From the NCBI GenBank assembly GCA_002633005.1, contig NMRA01000039.1, positions 1,308,140-1,367,003 on the forward strand: 58,864 nt of DNA. The letters are read 5' to 3'. Origin of the DNA: Phoronis australis. Taxonomy: Eukaryota; Phoronida; Phoronidae. Below the pieces are notes generated by a model. It was not told where the DNA came from, searched no databases, and saw nothing but the letters and a program-made list of their open reading frames with translations. The position numbers and the translations under genes are program-made. This document shows positions 10,500-19,734 of this stretch, one piece after another (the first letter of the stretch is position 1; every line of letters begins with the position of its first letter).

Positions 10500-10800
10500 A
10501 GACCCTAGGCCTCAGGAAGTTGGCGTGCGCTTGCTTACATCCGGTATACCGAGGTCGGAACTTAACCTGGTTGCCGGGCCTCACAAGCTGACGTCACGGA
10601 GTGCTTGTGAAGGCCTAGGTACAGGGCACTAGAACGATGGTTTTCATTGGCTGTCAGCTGGCAATTTTTAACCAGGAAGTTTGCTCTGCGCATGCTCACA
10701 TCCGGTATTACGTTATCAGGTCGCTAGGTGTCGCGAGAGTAAAAGTTAATTTGCGACTGGGTCGCGTTTGCGGTCGGGGGGAACTCTGGTGAGATAGCTG
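10500..10800 (+). promoter_or_regulatory. GC-rich promoter-like segment with a duplicated motif block
   Basis: Two ~35-bp blocks (10513-10547, 10673-10708) share CAGGAAGTT and CATCCGGTAT. They contain ETS-like (CAGGAAGT, CATCCGG) and NRF1-like (TGCGCATGC at 10686) words; ATTGG lies between them. A potential donor CTG|GTGAGA follows near 10788. This could be a CpG promoter with a non-coding first exon, but no downstream coding exon is seen; a repeat is the alternative. Confidence 0.25.
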
Positions 10801-10966
10801 TTTATATATTGTGATATTACCAATAAACTGTTACAGTAGTATAATCATGTAATTATCGATTCCTTACTAGGAAAATAAACCTGAATTAACAATGGCTTCA
10901 CTCTTTTCACTTGGCATTTTTTCAGTTTCATTGTTTGAACGCTTTTTATGAATTGAAAACGTCCCG

Positions 10967-11022
10967 AAATCCTGGATCCTCCCCTGCTGTAAGATCTTAC
11001 AGCAGGGGATGATCCAGGATTT
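10967..11022. repeat. 27-bp-arm palindrome at a transposon end
   Basis: The arms 10967-10993 and 10996-11022 are complementary at 26 of 27 positions with a two-base centre (AT). The right arm consists of CTTACAG, including the TACAG target repeat, plus the first 20 bases of the M1 copy at 11003. The left arm is an inverted copy of the same end including its flank. Confidence 0.9.
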
Positions 11023-11170
11023 TGAGTTAGGGGGTAGGGGCAAGAGCAGAGTATTTTTCCCGTCAAACATTTGCACCCCCAAGCTACCAAATGGAATCTG
11101 GGAGAATTTTAGGCAGTGCCATGGCCCCCTTGCCACACCACACCCCCCCCCTTCCCCCTATCCGTCTCTG
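11003..11170 (-). mobile_element. Miniature hAT-like element, copy 2 (family M1)
   Basis: A 168-bp copy in reverse orientation to that at 4232. It starts CAGGGGATGATCCAGGA, ends ATCCGTCTCTG and is flanked by a perfect 5-bp duplication TACAG (10998-11002, 11171-11175). It shares CAAATGGAATCTGGGAGAAT with the copy at 32518. Confidence 0.82.
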
Positions 11171-11879
11171 TACAGTGTTACAGTAGATACTGCAGGCACC
11201 CAATTTCCACCACTTAGCAGCCCACTCAATATTCATCCCCTAGAACACCACATTTTTCGACCCTTCAGGTAGCTACAATTCTCAAGCTACACCCCTCACT
11301 TTGTTTACATACTAATTTTTTCTTCCCCATTTCCCTTTTTGAGGTGGGACCCCACACAACTTGAAGGTCCTAAGCCATTCAGATCACCTTGGGTATATTC
11401 GGGGCCTCAAATTTCTCATTGGAGGTGAATTTAACCTGCGTGATTATCAAATTTAGTGGAGAATGATTGGCCATAAAGTTCGAGCATGCACTGAAAACAT
11501 TAACTTCCAAGGGCATCCAGAACACCTCGGGTGTTTTTGTAACCTCAAATTTCACCTAATAGGTGACTTCAGTTTGCCTATTGTTGCCAAGATTGAAAAT
11601 CACGTGACTTGCCATATTTTGGATAACGTTCATCTCCGAGAGGAGATTTGAGGCTACGAAAATACCTGAAGTGTCTAAGAAAAATTTGTAAATGTAAATA
11701 GGGAAATAGCAGAGGGGCTCCAGATGTTCCGGGGGTAAATTTTTTTTTTCTTTTTTTTGTCAAAAAGTTTTATTGTTATCGTAATGCAAATACAATAAAG
11801 CCAAACAGTATAAACATTCACGCACACAGTCACGCTCACATTCATACACAGGGGGGCCATTGGTTGTATGTAGTGTAAA

Positions 11880-12134
11880 TTAAAATAAAGGTGCTAGAGG
11901 GGCCCATCGTTCCTCGAAGTCGAGATACCTGCACTGGTTATAGTACATAACCTTTTCTACTTTGTAGTAATCAAAAACAGAATGTTTAAAAAGTGCAAAA
12001 CATGGTTCTACATTCTGAAGTCTTTGCTTGTGTATGTGGTACTTGCCTAAACATAAAAGTAGATTTATGATTTTTGGTCCATTAAAGGAGCCAAAAATTA
12101 CGTAAAAATGATCAAGTTTCATATCAATTCCGCA
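11880..12134 (-). CDS. LINE ORF2-like C-terminus (emerges from gap)
   Basis: Eighty-four residues to a TAA stop at 11880-11882. The segment KIINLLLCLGKYHIHKQRLQ is the helical 'thumb/tail' signature found after the RT domain of L1- and Tx1-type proteins (INxLLLxxKxxIHKxR), and it is followed by FKHSVFDYYKVEKVMYY. The RT and endonuclease domains are not visible. Confidence 0.65.
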   Translation of the reverse strand, partial: CGIDMKLDHFYVIFGSFNGPKIINLLLCLGKYHIHKQRLQNVEPCFALFKHSVFDYYKVEKVMYYNQCRYLDFEERWAPLAPLF

Positions 12135-12866
12135 NNNNNNNNNNNNNNNNNNNNNNNNNNNNNNNNNNNNNNNNNNNNNNNNNNNNNNNNNNNNNNNNNN
12201 NNNNNNNNNNNNNNNNNNNNNNNNNNNNNNNNNNNNNNNNNNNNNNNNNNNNNNNNNNNNNNNNNNNNNNNNNNNNNNNNNNNNNNNNNNNNNNNNNNNN
12301 NNNNNNNNNNNNNNNNNNNNNNNNNNNNNNNNNNNNNNNNNNNNNNNNNNNNNNNNNNNNNNNNNNNNNNNNNNNNNNNNNNNNNNNNNNNNNNNNNNNN
12401 NNNNNNNNNNNNNNNNNNNNNNNNNNNNNNNNNNNNNNNNNNNNNNNNNNNNNNNNNNNNNNNNNNNNNNNNNNNNNNNNNNNNNNNNNNNNNNNNNNNN
12501 NNNNNNNNNNNNNNNNNNNNNNNNNNNNNNNNNNNNNNNNNNNNNNNNNNNNNNNNNNNNNNNNNNNNNNNNNNNNNNNNNNNNNNNNNNNNNNNNNNNN
12601 NNNNNNNNNNNNNNNNNNNNNNNNNNNNNNNNNNNNNNNNNNNNNNNNNNNNNNNNNNNNNNNNNNNNNNNNNNNNNNNNNNNNNNNNNNNNNNNNNNNN
12701 NNNNNNNNNNNNNNNNNNNNNNNNNNNNNNNNNNNNNNNNNNNNNNNNNNNNNNNNNNNNNNNNNNNNNNNNNNNNNNNNNNNNNNNNNNNNNNNNNNNN
12801 NNNNNNNNNNNNNNNNNNNNNNNNNNNNNNNNNNNNNNNNNNNNNNNNNNNNNNNNNNNNNNNNNN
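12135..12866. other. Assembly gap (732 N)
   Basis: Run of N inside the minus-strand LINE. Its sides belong to ORF1 and to the ORF2 C-terminus, so the true missing sequence is either several kilobases or the copy is internally deleted. Confidence 0.99.
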
Positions 12867-13080
12867 TGAGACTGTCAATTTCCTGTTGTGCATTGTCCAC
12901 TTTAGTGTTCAACCCAGTCATTTGCGTTTGAATGGTGTCAATCTTCTCTAGGACACCGTCAATTTTCGCACTCAAACTAGCCTCAACTCGCAAGATTATT
13001 TCCTTAATTTCTTCAGACATCTCGTCAGTAGTACTCACAGAGTCCTTTCTAAGCGTGTACGGATATGGTTTTGGCGGCAT
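12867..13080 (-). CDS. LINE ORF1-like protein, N-terminus (runs into gap)
   Basis: The start is the ATG at 13078-13080 (MPPKPYPYTLRKDS); the frame is open back to 13089 but only through a non-ATG codon. Residues 20-71 form a heptad-like coiled coil (EEIKEIILRVEASLSAKIDG, then VLEKIDTIQTQMTGLNTKVD), as in L1-type ORF1 RNA-binding proteins, which trimerise through such a coil. The RRM and C-terminal parts would lie in the gap. Whether the frame is intact cannot be judged. Confidence 0.6.
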
Positions 13081-13219
13081 AACATTCAAAACGGCTCTGC
13101 TTTTGCGGAGAGATTTTTAGCCGTCCATGCCGGTTTGACCGTGACCTTGACCTCCGGGGGTAAATTTGTAGCTACGAAAATACCCGAGAGGTGTTCCAAA
13201 TGGGTCCTAACCTTTAGTT

Positions 13220-14840
13220 TTGTTCATAATCGAGTACTAGAAGAATCTCCACCCATTTAGACAGTGGCTAAAAAACATTATGTTTGTGGTCCAAGGTTTA
13301 GACTTCAATAAAAGTGTAGCCTAATGTTTCAAATGCACAATCTTTTTATAAGAGCTAATGCTAACAAATGAATCCTTTCGTAGTAATTATTGGACAGCTG
13401 TCTTTTTCACTCATGAAGCTTGAAGAAGGCGGCTTAGAGCTTCCTGTTGTGAAAAATGAGTTTGGTGTCCAAGGTTTTAAAAATACAGGTATCGTATTAA
13501 AACCCCTTTTTCAGTAGGAAAAAGGTACCATTTGCAATGTTTTTAAGTTCCAGAGTGAAATCCGTTGTATTCATGGGCAAAAAGTTTGCTTTGATAGGGA
13601 TTTTTTCAAGCACCATTTTGAAGAGATTGTTTGAGAAAAATCACCCAGTTGAGTGTCATGACTTGTATAAACCTGTGGGAGTACCCCCTTGGAATGGTTT
13701 TAGGAGGGTACTTTGAAAGCCGAAGGATGATGGAATGAACTCTATCCCTATACCTAACAATGTGTGTTGAACATCTTGGAAAGTACAAGCACAATTGTTG
13801 ATTTCAGAATGCGCTTATCAGATGGTGTCTTCTTGCTTCCAGATTTCCTTCGAATTAAATCCCTTAAAGTTGCTATAAATGCGTCTATGTGAAAAAGAAT
13901 AAATTTTGATCTGAACAACTTATCACTATACAGGAATTGAAATGACAATAAGAGGAAAAATTTTTAGGTGATTTATCATTTCACAAATAGGCTTGTGTGA
14001 TAAAAATATTTTTGTGTTGTAAAATTAAACTGAAATAAATGTTTTTGCATGAGTCAAGCCAAAAAATGATGATATTAAAGAAGCTGGAAATCAAATAAAA
14101 GGAAATAAAAACAAACAAGGAAAATTCCAAGCCCTGTATATATCCCTGTCTCAATTGTTCCTTAGTGGACTTGGAAGAATTCAAACTTTGTTATTGCTCA
14201 AAGCCATGGTTATTGCACCAGGTCTTAAGCAATAACAAACTATCCGTTCAACCGAAGCCAATATACCACGTGTAATCAGGTGACAAGGGTTGCACAATGC
14301 ATTCGAAAAGTGACAACAACGCACTGATGAAATCCTCTCATTAGGGCAGCTGTATGTCGTGGTACATATTATTATTACCTTACCTTAGCAGGCTACCTGA
14401 ACAATAGGGCTACCACACTCACATAGGTAATTTTAGTAACGCTCCCCGCATAATTGGTGTAAAATAATTTCATTGACACACAGTGATTGGTTAATTCGTG
14501 TCAACAGGCCGGCTAAAATTGGAAGCGAAAAAGGACAAAAAGCTAACATGGCCCATAGGTCCTCCAAATTGATCCAAAGACTTGAAGCGCAGTGTTGGGC
14601 AATTCACCTGTACCCACATTTATTCTAAAACGATCAATGCGTTCACATAAATGTACTTCCATCACTTATAAACATGGTTCACTGGCTCGATAAACTGACA
14701 GTTCACTGGCTCACTAGCCCGAAAAACTAGCGGCTTACGCAACCAAAAACGTGTTTGGAATCACTAACTGACACCATAGATTATAGACAACAGATTCGCA
14801 ACTCCCGACATTTTCTTCCGTGCTAGCCAAGAGGTGCCGC
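13220..14840. other. No recognisable gene
   Basis: A/T-rich sequence with only short, motif-free frames. I see no exon, RNA gene or clear element here. Confidence 0.55.
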
Positions 14841-15323
14841 CACTATCCTAAATTTTCTGGTGCAGTTTCCGGTTAGTGTATTTTGACGAGAAATATTTGC
14901 ATCTACTTTACTGTCCATTACAACAAAAAATTTAGGCATTGAAACGCTGTTCAAAGTCTTGTAATAGTAGAAATGTTGGTATTGTGAGTACTTATGGCAA
15001 TGCTACTGGTAATTAATTACAAAATTCAAACTTCTGTGCCGACTGATTATGTCGTCTGCTTGTCTGCATAGTTATCGGACAGTTTGTGATTTATGGTTCA
15101 CATAGGCCTACTGAGAAAACTACGAAAGCATGTTTGTGCACAAATTCCAACTTAGAAGTACCTGTGAATGCAAAAGCTACTTATGTAACATTTTTGGTTT
15201 AGAAAAATATTAATTTTGTTAGAATTAAAAATGCGCCTCTGCAACGATTTGACTAGTTTAACCTTTGCATGTTTAAATAATTCAATATTCTCAAGTGAGC
15301 AGTTCTTCTGGGAAGTGTTGAGT

Positions 15324-15339
15324 GGCCCTTAAAAAGGCC
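15324..15339 (-). terminator. Histone-type 3' stem-loop-like hairpin, downstream copy
   Basis: On the minus strand GGCCTTTTTAAGGGCC fits the replication-dependent histone stem-loop consensus GGYYYUUHUHARRRCC at all 16 positions: six-base stem with one G-U pair, UUUA loop. The flanks CTAAC and ACTCA are histone-like, and a purine-rich CCCAGAAGAAC lies about 11 nt downstream. No histone coding sequence is visible upstream. Confidence 0.4.
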
Positions 15340-15380
15340 GTTAGTTGTACTGTGAATGAGCCTTAGGTATAGCGTGAAAT

Positions 15381-15396
15381 GGTTCTTAAAAGAACC
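15381..15396 (-). terminator. Histone-type 3' stem-loop-like hairpin, upstream copy
   Basis: On the minus strand GGTTCTTTTAAGAACC is a perfect 6-bp stem with a UUUA loop and again fits the histone consensus exactly. It is 41 bp from the second hairpin in the same orientation. Its flanks are less histone-like. Confidence 0.35.
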
Positions 15397-16429
15397 GATG
15401 AATAATTCAACATAAATCACACAGTATACTGTGCTCACTCAAGTAATGAAGGTCCTCTTCATTCAAGTTTTCATCAGGAAGGTTGGATGAAAACGGAGAA
15501 GATGACAGTTGTAACACCTTATATAAATATCACCGTTCTCCAACGTTATCACGAAACCTGCCTCTTTCAGTTCTTGTTCCTGGATTCAGAAGTAACCCTG
15601 AACCATAGGGAAAAAAGACATACAACAAAAACGAATCACATTTTGAAAATCATCGCATTCGTAGGATTCCAAGTTGCTGTCGCCAGACTGATGTTCCTCC
15701 CCAACATCAATGTAGAAAATCGATGTTACAAGTGATGGAAACTTGTGTCCTTTGTTTCTAACTTTTAACCCATTTTTTAAAAAAGGGGTGTACTGAATTT
15801 GTCTAATGTTGATAGAGCATAACTTTTGGTTTTAACAATGCATTAATTGTGTTGAATGCATTCATATTAAGTGGTTTCATTGAGTTGAACAGAAAATAAA
15901 TATAACACAATAAAGTTTTGAAAATAAATAGAGCAGTAAACAGGACTCCCTAAGAATAGAGCTGTTTTCAAAAACTTTGCGCCATTGGTGATCCGATTGG
16001 TTCATGCATTTATGGCCGGAAAATAATAGACCAAGTATCACGTGTGCACTGTAGCAACACTTTGTATCTTATTCTTATTTGGCCAATCTGTTGATACAGC
16101 AAATTTCCTTCTTTATGCCTATCCTGATTTGACTGCAACTTGAGCTTGTTGGGTTCTATCATATATTGGGCTGGCATTGGGACCCACATGATGCTTACTC
16201 GAATGGGCTTCATTTTACCAAGTATTTCAAATTGAGGTGAAGTAAATAAACAAAGTGGGTGATTATCATCACCAGAATTTCATCATTAGTAGGCTATCTT
16301 TTGCCGGGTGCTCAAATTTTCTGACTAGGGATTGTCAGATTTGTAAGGTAGAAGTGTTTCGCTGGATTTCCAGGTCTGTGGCGTTATTTATACCGGACCG
16401 AAATTAAAAAACGAGACCTTTGTTTAAAT

Positions 16430-16560
16430 CAGGAGCTGCATGATACACGTTTTACCAGACCTGCGCAGGCAGCGCATGTGGACCCATTGCACTGATCACT
16501 TGGAACCATTTTTATGGTTTATTAATTTTAAACCAAGCTGAGGAGCTTGAAACCTGATTC
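16430..16560. repeat. SINE body without tRNA head
   Basis: The stretch from the ACACGTTTTACCAGACCTGC word to GAGGAGCTTGAAACC matches the body of the tRNA-derived SINE at 44565-44800 in the same orientation. The head is missing; another repeat (16560-16820) follows directly. Confidence 0.55.
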
Positions 16561-16820
16561 ACGGCAATTTTTGGCAGTGGGATTTCCTGAAAAACGCTCG
16601 TAAAATAACAACAAAGTTTGGTAGCAATGCACTGCAGTTTTGTAGCAACTCTGTCATAGGTGACAGATGCGTCACAGAGCGTAAATTTGACGAATTCTAG
16701 CTTACAATTTCACCTGTTTTGGAGACCGGGTTTCAACCACTTTTGGGCTATAATAAGCGCCCCTTCCTGAAGCGGATTTTTTTAAGCGCCCTGGCCGCTT
16801 ATTAGGGCGAATATGGTAAT
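16560..16820 (+). repeat. Dispersed repeat family R4, copy 1
   Basis: Shares TAGCAATGCACTGCAGTTTT, TTTTGGAGACCGGGTTT and the terminus CGCTTATTAGGGCGAATA with the copies at 46760-47218 and, reversed, 48935-49252. Function and class unknown. Confidence 0.7.
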
Positions 16821-17536
16821 ATTTCAGAAGGGCAATACTTAGTATCCTTTATGTAGGAGAACACTTATGTTACATTAGGAGTGGGGTTGGTTCATTATGT
16901 ACCCTACAGGTGGCATAGGACTTTACAAAACTGGTTGAAGAATTTTGTTTTCGTCATAAACGTTCGTTTGAAAGGCTTAAGTTTGAAAATGTTAGGACTT
17001 AAGGCGGAAATTTAAAAACCATTTTCTGCTTACAAAAATTTAACATTGAAGAATAAAAACAACCTTCACACACCTCTGGTGTTCCTGTTCCATGTTTTCA
17101 AAGAAGTTGGTTGCACTTTCATAGACTGCAGTCGAGAGATTTTGTGCGGCATTTATTCAACATGAAATCAGTGTCTAACCTGCTGTTGAATTGCGAGATG
17201 GATTTTGACTGGTCCAGGTGGTTATTTCTGAAGTATTGATGTAATCTTTATTTATGTTAAAGGTTTTACCAGCGTTCTATTTATTTGTACACGAATGTGA
17301 ATTAGTTGAAATCGCTGATCCAAATCCTGGCCAAATGTGCGCATTCTGATGAGACCAACCGTCTGATCAGGGCCAGCGAAGAGTAATTTGGTTAATTCGC
17401 TCACTAGACTATGGGTGAAGTTCCTCGTAAGGACAAGAGTTAACGAGTCACTACCAAAAAGTTTAGCAGATAGTTTTCATCAAAACAGAGAAAACAAAAA
17501 TGGATTTGTGAAGACAGGATTAAGTAGTAGGCCTAC

Positions 17537-17744
17537 CAGAGCCTCTTAAAAAATGTTCATCTTCAAAGTGTCTTAAACAAGTGTATAAAGTCATATTGCT
17601 GAAACAACTGCCATTCACGTTGACACAAGAAATAAGCTTTTGTTTTGGCCACAGCCGATTATTGGGTCTTCGGATGGTATGAAAGATAACGCCTTTGCAT
17701 TTCGCGTGTGTAGCCGAACAACCGGCCACACAGCAGCCGACCAT
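17537..17744 (-). CDS. THAP zinc-finger exon (transposase-like N-terminus)
   Basis: ATG at 17742-17744. The exon encodes a THAP C2CH finger: MVGCCVAGCSATHAKCKGVI begins with the C-x4-C pair, then FHTI, an invariant-type Trp (RLWPK), and the C-x2-H pair in YTCLRHFEDEHF. THAP domains bind DNA in P-element transposases and in host THAP proteins. The exon ends after LRGSG at a GT donor (minus strand GTAGGC, 17536-17531) in phase 1. The finger's AVPTF box is not clear. The position just inside an inverted terminus favours a transposon; a host THAP gene is the alternative. Confidence 0.7.
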
Positions 17745-17794
17745 GATTAGCAGACAACGTACTTGCCGGAAATTGCACCAGAAAATTTAGCCAG

Positions 17795-17945
17795 CCTCCC
17801 GTTCAGTAACGCTAGGACCTAGCTTAAAAGCAAGACTTTGCGAGATTACGCGAGATATTGCCGTGTATTTTAAATAAGAACACGTGACCTTGACTAGCTT
17901 TTGGCTAGATCCTAGCGTAGGTCCTAGCGTCTACTGAACGCACGC
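17795..17945 (+). mobile_element. Harbinger-like miniature element, copy 1 (family M3)
   Basis: 151 bp with inverted ends CCTCCCGTTCAGTAACGC and, at the right, the complement of GCGTGCGTTCAGTAGACGC, followed inward by TAGGACC. It is flanked by the 3-bp duplication CAG (17792-17794, 17946-17948), the CWG target of PIF/Harbinger elements. A second copy of identical length lies at 56515-56665. Confidence 0.8.
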
Positions 17946-17949
17946 CAGG

Positions 17950-18579
17950 TGTCGCCAGTGAATAATGACGCAAGGGCTTGTGCGTAAGATCACAGATTTC
18001 GTCCACTGAACGTATACGGAGTTGGCGGTCCATGTACTTTAGTCTGTGCTTAAAGTAATACAATTGAAGCAGTGTAAATACCACTCAGCATGCAACCAGG
18101 ACTCAGTCGTAGGCCCTAACACCTGGAACAGGACAGTTCTGTCTCAGTTTTCAATTGCTAAGATACATGTATATCGTCTGCAACACAGGCACCGATTCCT
18201 CGCCAATATCAAACATTGTTGTCACTTGCCATCCATGCTACAGAATCCGCCAGCCAGCCAGCTAGCTGTATCAACAGACTGTCGTATATTTAGTATACAG
18301 CTTTATACCAAGGCTACAGAATCCGTAGAAATGCGACAACGTACCTGCAACAACGCTACCACAGACATACATGTATTCGCCTGAGCTGTCATCAACAGTG
18401 GCACTTATAACATCTTCGTAAAAGCAGACAACGTGTAGGCTACGCGCACCGGTCAATGACCTAGTTTCATGAAATGTGTGCAGCTACCCAATGAGGATTT
18501 TACAGTGTTATAAATTTTCTTGTTATTTATTTATTTTCGAAATATGATACAAGTTCAATGCACGATAACTGTCGTTTTC
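17950..18579. other. No recognisable gene
   Basis: A 112-codon frame (18046-18384) has no domain, no signal peptide and no supported splice pattern. Nothing else is supported. Confidence 0.55.
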
Positions 18580-18583
18580 ACAC

Positions 18584-18736
18584 TGTTGTAGATGTGCTTC
18601 CGGTGAATTATATGAGCCTCTGTTAGCTACTCGCTAACGGGCAATTGCCTATTAGCTGAATGGTTAGCACGCTTGCCGGGTTTTATGGGGGTCGCGGGTT
18701 CGATCCCCGGGTCGGGTAATCTCGACTATTACTACA
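18584..18736 (+). repeat. Left LTR of the TRIM
   Basis: Starts TGTTGTAG, ends ACTACA. A perfect hairpin GTTAGC-TACTC-GCTAAC lies at 18622-18638, ahead of the tRNA-like part. Confidence 0.9.
18646..18718 (+). ncRNA. tRNA-like Pol III promoter segment in left LTR
   Basis: 73 nt, tRNA-sized. A box TAGCTGAATGGTT (18653-18665) and perfect B box GGTTCGATCC (18697-18706). A D-arm (GCT/AGC) and T-arm (GCGG-GTTCGAT-CCCC-like) can be drawn; the acceptor ends pair only partly and the anticodon arm is poor, so this is a tRNA-derived promoter rather than a working tRNA. Confidence 0.65.
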
Positions 18737-18738
18737 AA

Positions 18739-18753
18739 TGGCGTAGTCGGCAG
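18739..18753 (+). promoter_or_regulatory. Primer-binding-site-like sequence
   Basis: TGGCGTAGTCGGCAG follows the left LTR after AA. TGG is the complement of a tRNA CCA end; the priming tRNA cannot be named from memory with confidence. Confidence 0.55.
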
Positions 18754-18956
18754 ACGGATGATCTACCGATGAAGCACTGCCAACTAGTACCCACGGACCT
18801 CGGGACAGCGCGCCTGGAAGGTTCCAGGAGTCAAGGACATGTATGAGAGACGACCTTGTGTTCACCTGTGTTGTGGTGGTAAAGGTACCAAGGCACGTTG
18901 ATGACCTGTATGCAAGACATCCTGGTGTTCAACTTCCTGTCGCGTGCCCGTTCCGT

Positions 18957-18970
18957 AGGAAAGGGGGGAA
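18957..18970 (+). promoter_or_regulatory. Polypurine tract
   Basis: AGGAAAGGGGGGAA abuts the right LTR, the position required for plus-strand priming of reverse transcription. Confidence 0.8.
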
Positions 18971-19123
18971 TGTTGTAGATGTGCTTCCGGTGAATTATAT
19001 GAGCCTCTGTTAGCTACTCGCTAACGGGCAATTGCCTATTAGCTGAATGGTTAGCACGCTTGCCGGGTTTTATGGGGGTCGCGGGTTCGATCCCCGGGTC
19101 GGGTAATCTCGGCTATTACTACA
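18971..19123 (+). repeat. Right LTR of the TRIM
   Basis: 152 of 153 bases equal the left LTR (single A/G difference near the 3' end). The near identity implies recent insertion or gene conversion. Confidence 0.9.
19033..19105 (+). ncRNA. tRNA-like Pol III promoter segment in right LTR
   Basis: Exact copy of the segment at 18646-18718. A Pol III transcript from here would run into flanking host DNA and meet TTTTT at about 19129. Confidence 0.6.
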
Positions 19124-19734
19124 ACACTTTTTGTCAATTTCATGTAATAAACCGTGTAACATTTAAAACTGTTTTCTTTTACTACGTAGAGTAAGTTAGC
19201 AACAGAACGCGCACGTACATACACAACAGGTCAGGGTAAAGGATTTATAAAATGCCGAAAGAAAACAAAAGAAACTCACGAATTCGACGCGGAATAATGT
19301 CTCGTGGGATACACCACGCTCGGTACGTTTTGTGTCAGTATATCTACGCCACACTCGGTACGTTTTGTGGGTTTATGAACTACTATGTAGGGCTAGTAAC
19401 TGATTTTCAATCCACCAAATTTATGTCGGAATCAATCGGAAGTCACTTCGAGTTTCTCATTGCTCTAGAGAGCGCCAAAATGAAAAGTCTACAATTTGTT
19501 TTTAATGGCCCCGGCTGTAGATACAGCTAGGCTGGGCCAATAAATGGCAAATGCCTGTCAACGTATCTAAGTGTCATGTTCTACATACAAAGTTTAAGAC
19601 GCAAGTATCGCAAGCAAGTATATAATATTTAAGGAACTTCATTGAAACGTGTCTCCCAACAAAAATATTTTGGTATAAACCTATCAAATGGGCTCATATT
19701 CGTGCTGTAACATAAAAGCTAATGGGAGTCTGGG

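Larger units (their letters stand above)
11743..13152 (-). mobile_element. L1/Tx1-like LINE with 15-bp target duplication
   Basis: On the minus strand, in order: a short 5' leader, an ORF1-like start (to 12867), the N gap, an ORF2-type C-terminus (to 11880), a 3' UTR with AATAAA, and an A-rich tail (the T-run at 11740-11758). The 15 bases TCCGGGGGTAAATTT occur at 11728-11742 and 13153-13167 and are the target-site duplication. The ends are therefore both present, and the apparent internal shortness depends on the gap. Confidence 0.85.
11350..13215. mobile_element. Four-armed inverted-repeat element, split by a LINE
   Basis: A ~50-bp motif (CACCT-GGGTAT-TTCG-G-CCTCAAATTT) occurs as two direct copies (about 11380-11435 and 11523-11570) and two inverted copies (about 11635-11690 and 13155-13200). 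The last copy is separated from the rest only because the LINE at 11743-13152 inserted next to it. Without the insert the element would be about 440 bp. Outer ends and superfamily are not resolved. Confidence 0.55.
14848..17790 (-). mobile_element. Candidate P-element-like DNA transposon with THAP exon
   Basis: The ends 14848-14872 and 17766-17790 are 25-bp inverted repeats with one mismatch (CTAAATTTTCTGG, TGCARTTTCCGG). The enclosed 2943 bp is close to the length of a canonical P element (about 2.9 kb, family knowledge). A minus-strand THAP-domain exon begins only 21 bp inside the right end, as expected for a P-type transposase N-terminus. A convincing catalytic region is not recognisable in the rest; the copy also contains SINE and other repeat sequence at 16430-16820, so it is probably degenerate. 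No 8-bp target duplication could be shown. Confidence 0.5.
18584..19123 (+). mobile_element. TRIM-type LTR miniature with tRNA-like sequence in each LTR
   Basis: 540 bp: LTR 18584-18736, internal 18737-18970, LTR 18971-19123. The LTRs are both 153 bp, begin TG and end CA, and differ at one base. The 4-bp target duplication ACAC lies at 18580-18583 and 19124-19127. A PBS-like TGGCGTAGTCGGCAG begins two bases after the left LTR and a polypurine tract ends exactly at the right LTR. The 234-bp interior has no gag or pol, so it depends on proteins of another element. Each LTR contains a 73-nt tRNA-like segment with A and B boxes, which recalls plant Cassandra elements that carry 5S rRNA in their LTRs. 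Confidence 0.88.

Noticed and set aside
12108-12869. Long frames across the N run
   Set aside because: Artefacts of translating N; only the flanking LINE-derived residues are real.
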